From: Terriglobia bacterium
Lineage (GTDB): Bacteria; Acidobacteriota; Terriglobia; Bryobacterales; UBA6623
Assembly: GCA_009841225.1 (NCBI GenBank)
Contig: VXMF01000038.1
Location: 1 to 41,810 of the forward strand
Direction of reading: 5' to 3'
DNA length: 41,810 nucleotides
Both the position numbers and the translations under genes were made by a program. The notes under the pieces are model-generated. The model did not search any database. It saw nothing but the letters and a program-made list of their open reading frames with translations, and was not told where the DNA came from. The first letter of the stretch is position 1; every line of letters begins with the position of its first letter. Of this stretch, positions 24,413 to 30,883 are shown in pieces.

Positions 24413-25366
24413 ATGCTCCTGCGTTGTTCGACCCTACTAGCGGCGGTCGGATTGTTTGCTGCAGCATGGGCCCAGGAAAGCGGCACGGCCGAGTTCGAGC
24501 CGGTCTACGCAGGCCAGGAGTCGGACATCATCAAGATCGATGTCGCGCGCGTGCCTCTGCTGTTCACGGTCACTGACCGCAGGAACCGCTTCATTACCGA
24601 CCTCGGGCGGGAGGATTTCAGGGTCTTCGACGACGGCTGGGAACAGGAGATCCGCGAGTTCGACCGCGAGAGCGACCTGCCGCTGCGGATCGGCGTGATC
24701 CTCGACACCAGCAACTCGATCCGAGCCCGCTTCAAGTTCGAGCAGGAAGCCGCCATCGAGTTCCTGCAAGGAGTGCTCGCGGAGGAGCACGACCGGGCAT
24801 TCTTGGTGAGTTTTGACACTCGCGCGGAGCTGATCGTCGACTACACCAACAACATCGACGACCTCGCGGATGGCGTCCGCCGGCTGCGGGCCGGCGGCGG
24901 GACCGCGCTCTACGACGCGATCTACTATGCGTGCCGGGACAAGCTGCCCGAAGACCAGCCCAAGGAGCAGTTCCGAAGGGCGCTGGTCGTGATCGGCGAT
25001 GGCGAAGACAACCGCAGCACGGTGACCCGCGAAGACGCCCTCGAGATGGCGCACAAGGCCGAAACGGTGGTGTACACCATCTCGACCAACCGCACCGGGA
25101 CGGCCGAATCCGGCGACAAGACGCTGCGGCGCTTCGCGCGGGAGACGGGCGGGGTGGCGTTCCATCCGTTCCAAGCCCGCGACCTGCAGCAGTCGTTCGC
25201 CAACATCGCCAACGAGTTGCGCCACCAGTACTTCATCCTCTACTCGCCCAGCCAGTTCGTCAACGACGGCTCGTTCCACACGGTGGAAGTGCGCACCAGG
25301 CACCGCAATGCCACGGTTCGAGTCCGCCGTGGCTACTACGCCCCGCTCCCGAGCGAGTCCAACTAG
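24413..25366 (+). CDS. Secreted VWFA-related (Acidobacterial-type) domain protein
   Basis: A 317-residue exported protein with a signal peptide (STLLAAVGLFAAAWAQ). Around residue 40 it has VDVAR-type sequence (IKIDVARVPLLFTVTDRR) followed by LGREDFRVFDDG, the pre-domain typical of the VWFA-related family expanded in Acidobacteria. The von Willebrand A fold follows, with a MIDAS motif DTSNSI (DxSxS) that binds a divalent metal, then GGGTALYDAI and VVIGDGEDN. The end (YYAPLPSES) has the RRGYYAP signature of the family. These proteins are thought to mediate adhesion or cell-surface interactions, but the ligand is unknown. The start is ATG at 24413 because the signal peptide begins there. Confidence 0.93.
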   Translation: MLLRCSTLLAAVGLFAAAWAQESGTAEFEPVYAGQESDIIKIDVARVPLLFTVTDRRNRFITDLGREDFRVFDDGWEQEIREFDRESDLPLRIGVILDTSNSIRARFKFEQEAAIEFLQGVLAEEHDRAFLVSFDTRAELIVDYTNNIDDLADGVRRLRAGGGTALYDAIYYACRDKLPEDQPKEQFRRALVVIGDGEDNRSTVTREDALEMAHKAETVVYTISTNRTGTAESGDKTLRRFARETGGVAFHPFQARDLQQSFANIANELRHQYFILYSPSQFVNDGSFHTVEVRTRHRNATVRVRRGYYAPLPSESN

Positions 25367-25422
25367 CCCGCAAACCGCAATTCGATGGCCCCAGCCCAGT
25401 TTCTTGTGGCCTTAAGAAAAAA

Positions 25423-25464
25423 GTTGGTCTTATTGCTTGAGATTCGTGATTTTATCGCTATAAT
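25423..25464 (+). promoter_or_regulatory. recA promoter with an upstream GTTGGTC half-site
   Basis: TTGAGA (25437-25442), a 16-base spacer and a perfect TATAAT (25459-25464) form a strong promoter with predicted start near 25471. GTTGGTC at 25423-25429 repeats at 25476-25482, 53 bases (about five helical turns) away on the same strand, flanking the promoter core. The region is unusually AT-rich for this window. Confidence 0.65.
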
Positions 25465-25473
25465 CAAATCAAA

Positions 25474-25487
25474 TGGTTGGTCAACCA
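25474..25487. promoter_or_regulatory. Inverted repeat downstream of the recA promoter, candidate SOS operator
   Basis: TGGTTG-GT-CAACCA is a perfect six-base inverted repeat just after the predicted start, where a repressor would block initiation. It does not match the E. coli (CTGT-N8-ACAG) or B. subtilis (GAAC-N4-GTTC) SOS box. The identity of the repressor is not known from the sequence; a LexA of this phylum is the obvious candidate. Confidence 0.4.
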
Positions 25488-25508
25488 AACTGAAACAGGA
25501 GATTCTCA

Positions 25509-26570
25509 GTGAAACAAGCAACACAGCACAACCTTGACGCGGCGCTGCGCCAGATCGAAAAGGACCACGGCAAGGGTGCCATCCTCCGCATGGGGGAGCG
25601 CGACGCGGGTATCGCGGCTGACGTAATCCCGACCGGCGCCGTGTCCGTGGACGCCGCGCTCGGCATCGGAGGCCTGCCCAAGGGCCGCATCGTCGAGATC
25701 TACGGCCCGGAATCCTCGGGCAAGACCACGCTCGCGCTGCAAGCGGTGGCACAAGCACAAAAGGCCGAGGGCATGGCGGCCTTCATCGACGCCGAGCACG
25801 CACTCGATCCGATCTACGCCGCCAAGCTCGGCGTGAATCTAGACGACCTGCTGATCTCGCAGCCCGACTCGGGCGAGCAGGCGCTACAGATCGTGGAAGT
25901 GCTGGTGCGCTCGGGTGCGATCGACGTCGTGGTCGTGGATTCGGTGGCGGCACTGGTGCCGCGCGCCGAGCTGCAGGGCGAGATGGGCGACAGCCATGTC
26001 GGGCTGCAGGCGCGACTGATGTCCCAAGCACTGCGCAAGCTGACCGGCCCGCTGTCGAAGTCGAACTGCTGCATCATCTTCATCAACCAGATCCGCGAGA
26101 AGATCGGAGTGATGTTCGGCAGCCCAGAGACGACCACGGGCGGCCGGGCGCTGAAGTTCTACTCGTCGGTGCGCATCGACATCCGCCGGATCAGCTCGAT
26201 CAAGGACGGCGATGCCGTGATCGGCAACCGCACCAAGATCAAGGTGGTCAAGAACAAGATGGCACCGCCATTCAAGCTGGCTGAATTCGACATCATGTAC
26301 GGCGAGGGCGTCTCACGCGAGGGCGACCTGCTGGACCTAGGAGTGGACCACCGGCTGGTCCAAAAGAGCGGCTCGTGGTTCTCTTATGAGGGCGAGCGCA
26401 TCGGCCAGGGCCGCGAGCGCGCCAAGGAGTTTCTCAAGAAGAACCTCGACGTGCGCGACAGGCTGGAGCGGGCCGTGCGCCTGAAGCTCCACCTGCCGGT
26501 CGCCGACGAGCCGGCGGCGGCGAGCGCCAACGGCTCTCCCGCTCCCGGCGCAAGCGCGCAGGCGAACTGA
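25509..26570 (+). CDS. recA: Recombinase RecA
   Basis: A 353-residue RecA, the ATP-dependent DNA strand-exchange protein of recombination and SOS induction. The start is GTG at 25509 with AGGAG at 25497-25501, seven bases upstream. Walker A is GPESSGKTT (66-74); Walker B is VVVVDSVAAL; loop L1 is EMGDSHVGLQARLMSQALR and loop L2 NQIREKIGVMFGSPETTTGG. The C-terminus ends in an Ala/Gly/Pro-rich tail with little of the acidic character seen in E. coli RecA. No recX follows; the next gene converges. Confidence 0.98.
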   Translation: MKQATQHNLDAALRQIEKDHGKGAILRMGERDAGIAADVIPTGAVSVDAALGIGGLPKGRIVEIYGPESSGKTTLALQAVAQAQKAEGMAAFIDAEHALDPIYAAKLGVNLDDLLISQPDSGEQALQIVEVLVRSGAIDVVVVDSVAALVPRAELQGEMGDSHVGLQARLMSQALRKLTGPLSKSNCCIIFINQIREKIGVMFGSPETTTGGRALKFYSSVRIDIRRISSIKDGDAVIGNRTKIKVVKNKMAPPFKLAEFDIMYGEGVSREGDLLDLGVDHRLVQKSGSWFSYEGERIGQGRERAKEFLKKNLDVRDRLERAVRLKLHLPVADEPAAASANGSPAPGASAQAN

Positions 26571-26613
26571 GCGAGCGCTTGCGTCCGGCCGGGCGCCGCC
26601 CCGCCAACCCCAT

Positions 26614-27477
26614 CTAGCCGAACGTGTCGCGGAACGCTGCACACGACGCCCGGAATCCGTCTTCGAACGAGCCGCCCGAGGGACGGTACACGCTTTCGAG
26701 AGACACCGCCCCGGCATAGCCGTCGTCCTCGAGCGCGGCGGCGATCTTGGCGAAGAACGGGGCCATGTGGCCATCGCCGTAGCGCACCTGCTGCACAGTG
26801 GCCTTCGGGATGTCCACGAGCAAGTCCTTGATGTGAACGTGGCCGAGACAGCCGCGCAACTCTTGGTAGCCGTCAGGATAGGCGGGTTCGGCGCAATACA
26901 GGCTGTTGCCCGGATCCCACAGCACGCGCAGGTGCCGCGAGCCCATCTCGTCGACCAGCCTGCGGGCCAGGTGCCCGGAAGTGACCATCGCGTTGTTGCC
27001 GGTCTCGACGACCAGCGTGACACCGGCGTCCTCCGCCAGCCGCACGGCGGGGCCCAGCAAGTGCTTCAGCTTGTCCCAGGCGCCTGTGGCAACATTCCAC
27101 TGCTCCGCTCCGCCAGAACCGAACAAGATCATCTCCTTGCGGAAGCTCATGATCCGGACCAGCCCGCAATCGAGCGCCTTGGCCGTGTCAATGCAGCGGC
27201 GTAAGGCGTCCATTTGACGCCCGTGCGCACTGTCTCCCACCTCCGTCTGTCCGACCGGCAGGCCGGCGAAGATGTGCCGCGAAACGCAGACCACCTCGAT
27301 GCCGGAGCTGCGTACCAGTGCTTCGACGCGGCCGGTCTCGGCATCGCTCAAGTCTCCGACTTCCTTGTCCCACAAGTACTGCAGCTCGGCGTGGCGCAGG
27401 CCATGCTCCTGCATGACTTCGAGCGCGCGCTCGAAGTCCCGGCTGATGCCGTCCGTAATCACGCCAAGCCTTGCCAA
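26614..27477 (-). CDS. Sugar phosphate isomerase/epimerase-like TIM-barrel protein
   Basis: A 287-residue AP-endonuclease-2/xylose-isomerase-like barrel. Metal ligands can be seen in VVETGNN (Glu), LWDPGN (Asp), HVHIKD (His and Asp) and SLESVY (Glu). The family includes hydroxypyruvate isomerases, epimerases and dehydratases, and the substrate is not readable. Start sites are non-ATG: TTG at 27477, after a run of G that can serve as Shine-Dalgarno, gives ARLGVITDGIS as N-terminus; GTG at 27462 is the alternative. It follows the dehydrogenase gene with eight bases between them, so the two are one operon and probably one pathway. Confidence 0.85.
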   Translation of the reverse strand: MARLGVITDGISRDFERALEVMQEHGLRHAELQYLWDKEVGDLSDAETGRVEALVRSSGIEVVCVSRHIFAGLPVGQTEVGDSAHGRQMDALRRCIDTAKALDCGLVRIMSFRKEMILFGSGGAEQWNVATGAWDKLKHLLGPAVRLAEDAGVTLVVETGNNAMVTSGHLARRLVDEMGSRHLRVLWDPGNSLYCAEPAYPDGYQELRGCLGHVHIKDLLVDIPKATVQQVRYGDGHMAPFFAKIAAALEDDGYAGAVSLESVYRPSGGSFEDGFRASCAAFRDTFG

Positions 27478-27485
27478 CGCCCCCC

Positions 27486-28376
27486 CTACCAGCCGACCTC
27501 GGTGCCGGCGATCTCTTCCAGCCACTTCGCCACGACCCAGTTGTCTCCGTCCGGATAGCGCGCAATGCCGGCCTGGAACATCTCGTAAGCTGCGCTGGTG
27601 GCAAACATCGCGGCGCCTGCTTCGCGCGCCACGCTCATCGAGATCCCGAGGTCCTTGTACATGGTGCCGATGTGGCTGCCCGTGTTCTCAAAGCTGCGGT
27701 CCAGCACATGCCGCGCGCAGGTCTCGATCAACGGGCTGCCGGCCGCGCTTGAGCGAATCACGTCGAAGAGCGTCTCGCCCTTGACACCGGACTTCGCCCC
27801 CAGCACGAAGGCTTCGAACGTTGCCGCGAAGATGCACCCGATCAGCGACTGCAAGGATGCCTTGACAACTTGGCCCTGTCCGATCTGCTCGCCCACGTGG
27901 AAAGTCCGCTTAGAAATCGCGTCCAAGGCCGCCCTGTTGCGCTCGAGCACCTCGGTCCGGCAGGCAGCCATTAGAGTCAGCGCCCCTTCGTCGGCCCCGG
28001 CCTTGCCGCCGCTGACGGGCGAGTCGATCAAGTCGATGCCGCGCTCGGCCAGCGGCTCTTCCAGCGCCTGCACCTCGGACGGCAGGACGGTGGCCGTGAC
28101 GATGACCGTCGATCCTGGGGAGAGGCCTTCCACAGCACCCCCCTCCCCGAAGAGCGCGTCTTGCGCCTGGCGGCCGTTCATGACCATCACGAAGAGCGCG
28201 TCTGAGCTTGCCCCCACCTCGGCACAGCTCTGGGCGGCAACGCCGCCCGCGGCGCGCAAGAGCGCTCCCCGCTCGGCTCGCAGATCGAAGCCGATCGTCG
28301 GGAAGCCGCCGCTCGCCAAGTTGCGGGCGATTCCGATGCCCATTTGCCCGAGGCCGATTACGCCGACTGGTTGCAT
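27486..28376 (-). CDS. NAD(P)-dependent beta-hydroxyacid dehydrogenase (L-threonate dehydrogenase/3-hydroxyisobutyrate dehydrogenase-like)
   Basis: A 296-residue member of the beta-hydroxyacid dehydrogenase family, cytosolic. The Rossmann motif is GLGQMG near residue 7, the substrate-binding motif is DSPVSGG, and the catalytic Lys lies in VVKASLQSL. The C-terminal half (YKDLGISMSVAREAG) resembles L-threonate/four-carbon acid dehydrogenases, which often sit next to a sugar-isomerase-like gene as here. This supports a sugar-acid catabolic pair, but the kinase and aldolase steps are absent. A TTG at 28409 could extend it; ATG at 28376 is preferred (ACGGA upstream). Confidence 0.85.
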   Translation of the reverse strand: MQPVGVIGLGQMGIGIARNLASGGFPTIGFDLRAERGALLRAAGGVAAQSCAEVGASSDALFVMVMNGRQAQDALFGEGGAVEGLSPGSTVIVTATVLPSEVQALEEPLAERGIDLIDSPVSGGKAGADEGALTLMAACRTEVLERNRAALDAISKRTFHVGEQIGQGQVVKASLQSLIGCIFAATFEAFVLGAKSGVKGETLFDVIRSSAAGSPLIETCARHVLDRSFENTGSHIGTMYKDLGISMSVAREAGAAMFATSAAYEMFQAGIARYPDGDNWVVAKWLEEIAGTEVGW

Positions 28377-28503
28377 ATTCCGTCCATTCGCAAGAAATCC
28401 TTGGGCCAAACAGTCTCGCTGCCCAAGTGCCCTGCGCCGCCAGAATCCCCCCGCCGACCATGCTGTGCAGAGCCGACCGGACTCGGAGGGCGCGAAGCTA
28501 GAC

Positions 28504-28509
28504 TATAAT
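28504..28509 (+). promoter_or_regulatory. TATAAT box upstream of tRNA-Leu
   Basis: A perfect TATAAT without a convincing -35 box, about 100 bases upstream of tRNA-Leu(CAA). ACTATA on the same bases reads TATAGT on the minus strand, so the region could drive both the tRNA and the divergent dehydrogenase operon. Confidence 0.4.
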
Positions 28510-28608
28510 ATTGCTTTGCGCGCACCCCCTGCGATGTCGGGTGACTGCCCGGTCCAGCTCGCTCCGTAACGCGCACTGTGCAGGCTGTATCGGGTCCCCG
28601 ATCAAGAT

Positions 28609-28697
28609 GCTGGAGTGGCGGAATTGGCAGACGCACTGGACTCAAAATCCAGCGCCCCTTACCGGGCGTGAGGGTTCGACCCCCTCCTCCAGCACCA
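28609..28697 (+). tRNA. tRNA-Leu (anticodon CAA)
   Basis: A class II tRNA with a long variable arm. The acceptor stem pairs 28609-28615 with 28687-28693; discriminator A28694 and encoded CCA 28695-28697. The anticodon stem is 28636-28640 with 28648-28652 and the loop places CAA at 28643-28645. The variable arm is CGCCC...GGGCG. It reads UUG. The last A of its CCA is the first base of the ATG assigned to the following porin gene. Confidence 0.97.
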
Positions 28698-30082
28698 TGC
28701 CCAGAATCCCACGCAGCGGTGCAGTCCTGCCCGGCAGTCACAGCTGGCCGGCATGGACGCGACGCGCCGCTGTCGGAATCGCGCTCGTCACGCCGGCAGC
28801 CACCCTCGCACAGGCCCAGCGCAGCGCTCCGGCGGAGCCAAGATACACACTCCGCCACGGCATCGGCGACGACATGCCGGAGTGGCTGTCGCTCGGCGGG
28901 GAGTTTCGCGTCCGCGCCGAGGGCCGCAGCGGCCTGGGATTCGCGGCTGACAGAAACGACGACTACAGCTTGTGGCGGGTGCGCATCGATGTCGGCATCC
29001 AACCGGTCGACTGGCTGAAGTTCGGGTTTCAGGGGCAAGATGCGCGGGCGCCTGGGATCCGCGACGGCGTCCCCAACATCGGCGCTTTCAGCGACGGATT
29101 CGACGTGCGCCAGGCATACACGCAGCTAGGCCGCGACGATTCGCCGGTCACGGTCACGGTCGGCCGGCAGCTGCTGGCTTACGGCGACCAGCGCCTAGTG
29201 GGGGCCCTTGACTGGGCCAACACGGCAAGGGTGTTCGATGCCGTCAAGGTCCGCATTCAAGGGTCGGGCTCCGAACTCGATATCTTTTCCGCATCGGTGG
29301 TTCAGAACGACCCGGGCCGCAGGATCAACCAATCTGCCGAAGGCAACAACTTGCACGGCTTCTATGGATCTTTCAGGAGAGTGATCCCGCACGTGATCTT
29401 GGAACCGTACGTCCTGTGGCAGACCACCCCGTCGGCCACGAACGAACTCAACATTCGCGGCGACCTAGACAGATACACGGCGGGCATGCGGGTTTGGAAC
29501 GATGACTTGGGGCCGTGGGACTACGGTGGCGCGTTCGTTCGTCAGTGGGGCAATCTGGCCGGGGCCCCGATCGAGGCGTGGGGCTACTACGCCGAAGTCG
29601 GCCACACGCTCGACGCCTCGCTGTCGCCGCGCCTGTTCGCGGAATACACCTTCGGGTCCGGCGACGAGGATCCGGCTGACGGCAAGGTCGGCGGGTTCGT
29701 GGATATCTACCCGACCGCGCACCGCTGGTACGGCTACAACGATCTCGTCGGGTGGCGCAACGTCAAGAACATCCGGCTCGGCACGCAATTGTGGCCCAGC
29801 CCCAAGGTCCGGCTGCAGCTCGACTTTCACTCCTTTTGGCTCGCCAGCAGGCGCGATGCCCTTTACAATGTTGGCGGACGGCTGTCAGTGCGGGCGCCGG
29901 AGGGGGGTGCGGCCGAGACGAAGATCGGTGACGAGGTCAACGCTACCCTTACCTATGATCCGAGCAAGGTGGTTGGCATAGAGGTCGTAGCGGGTCACAT
30001 GTTTCCGGGCCCGTTCCTGAAAGCGAACAGCCCCGGGGTCGGCAATACTTTCACCTATCTTAGGTTCATCTACAGGTTCTGA
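28697..30082 (+). CDS. Alginate-export-type outer-membrane porin
   Basis: A 461-residue barrel protein of the alginate_exp family (AlgE-like fold). After a signal peptide (TRRAAVGIALVTPAATLAQA) the mature part begins LSLGGEFRVRAEGRSGLG and continues with repeated amphipathic strands, including TVTVGRQLLAYGDQRLVG and WANTARVFDAVKV, family hallmarks, and ends in YRF, an outer-membrane C-terminus. It may export or take up polysaccharide or other anionic solutes. The frame continues upstream through the tRNA, but that part is not coding. The ATG at 28697 shares its A with the tRNA CCA and lacks a Shine-Dalgarno; no other in-frame ATG, GTG or TTG lies between it and the signal peptide, so the true start is uncertain. 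Confidence 0.85.
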   Translation: MPRIPRSGAVLPGSHSWPAWTRRAAVGIALVTPAATLAQAQRSAPAEPRYTLRHGIGDDMPEWLSLGGEFRVRAEGRSGLGFAADRNDDYSLWRVRIDVGIQPVDWLKFGFQGQDARAPGIRDGVPNIGAFSDGFDVRQAYTQLGRDDSPVTVTVGRQLLAYGDQRLVGALDWANTARVFDAVKVRIQGSGSELDIFSASVVQNDPGRRINQSAEGNNLHGFYGSFRRVIPHVILEPYVLWQTTPSATNELNIRGDLDRYTAGMRVWNDDLGPWDYGGAFVRQWGNLAGAPIEAWGYYAEVGHTLDASLSPRLFAEYTFGSGDEDPADGKVGGFVDIYPTAHRWYGYNDLVGWRNVKNIRLGTQLWPSPKVRLQLDFHSFWLASRRDALYNVGGRLSVRAPEGGAAETKIGDEVNATLTYDPSKVVGIEVVAGHMFPGPFLKANSPGVGNTFTYLRFIYRF

Positions 30083-30136
30083 TTTCGTGCCAGCGTCCCC
30101 AGGCGGCCTTGCGGTCCACGTCAGCGTTGATGGAAG

Positions 30137-30145
30137 TGGTATGCT
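30137..30145 (+). promoter_or_regulatory. Extended -10 promoter of the STAS gene
   Basis: TGGTATGCT matches TGnTATAAT with two hexamer mismatches; predicted start near 30152, about 92 bases before the ATG. No -35 box at a usual distance. Confidence 0.4.
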
Positions 30146-30243
30146 AGGGACTCACGAAACGATAGACCGTTCGGCCGGCGGCGCTGTTGGCGCGTCAGCT
30201 TGGGCGAGTGGATGGCGTCACGCGCAATCGCAGGAGTGCTGAA

Positions 30244-30582
30244 ATGGAACTGGACTTTGAGCGAACGGATGGTTTGGTGGTCGTCACCGGGTGCATGCGA
30301 GTCGATGGCAGCAACGCCCGAGACTTCGAGAAGGCTCTCCGCGACATTATTCAGGACGATGACCGTGCGTTGGTGCTTGACTTTGAACCGCTCACATATA
30401 TCAGCAGTGCCGGGTTGCGCGCGATTCTGCTGACGGCCAAGAACCTCCAGAAGCGCGGCGCCGGATTCGGCATCTGCACGCTCGCACCACCGATCCGCGA
30501 GGTCTTCGCGATCAGCGGATTCGACAAGATCATCTCAACCTACGAGACAAAAGACGAGGCAGTAGCGTCACTCAACAGCTAG
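30244..30582 (+). CDS. STAS-domain anti-anti-sigma factor
   Basis: A 112-residue RsbV/SpoIIAA-like STAS protein. The phosphorylatable Ser lies in YISSAGLRAIL, the standard motif; dephosphorylated STAS proteins sequester their RsbW-like kinase and free the kinase's target. The ATG at 30244 has AGGAG seven bases upstream; an in-frame start at 30187 is not needed. It faces an operon that encodes an RsbW-like kinase and a PP2C phosphatase, which are its probable kinase and phosphatase. Cytosolic. Confidence 0.93.
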   Translation: MELDFERTDGLVVVTGCMRVDGSNARDFEKALRDIIQDDDRALVLDFEPLTYISSAGLRAILLTAKNLQKRGAGFGICTLAPPIREVFAISGFDKIISTYETKDEAVASLNS

Positions 30583-30883
30583 AGTTCGGCTAGCTCTAGC
30601 GAAGTACCGTCCGCATCCTTGGGGCGAATCCGGCGATTGGCTTGGCGCTGGATCCCGGACAGACCGGCGTGACTCCGTCGCTCCAGATCACGGCGCGCTG
30701 CCGATTCCGGCGCCGTCCGATCGGCACGCCTGCCCCGCGTATCGGCACGTCTGCCCCGCGTATCGGCATGGCTGCACTCGCGGATGCCGTGGCGGGCAAA
30801 GCCCGGCCGATTGATTGAACGTCTGAGACCGCTTGGCTTAGCAACTCGACGGAGCATCACTCCGGCACTAGCGCTGGGCCGGA
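30583..30883. repeat. Convergent intergenic region with a 21-base tandem repeat and competing hairpins
   Basis: A 21-base unit occurs at 30723-30743 and 30744-30764 with one difference (C/T), and a partial third copy runs to about 30775. Just before the region, AGCTAG (30577-30582) pairs with CTAGCT (30590-30595), while GCTAGAG (30578-30584) pairs with CTCTAGC (30594-30600); the two stems exclude each other and overlap the STAS stop codon. No T-tract follows. An Arg-rich minus-strand frame across the repeat is probably not coding. Confidence 0.45.

Noticed and set aside
28511..28696. N-terminal extension of the porin frame through tRNA-Leu
   Set aside because: The translated segment is the familiar spurious peptide of a tRNA-Leu gene; the signal peptide lies after the tRNA.
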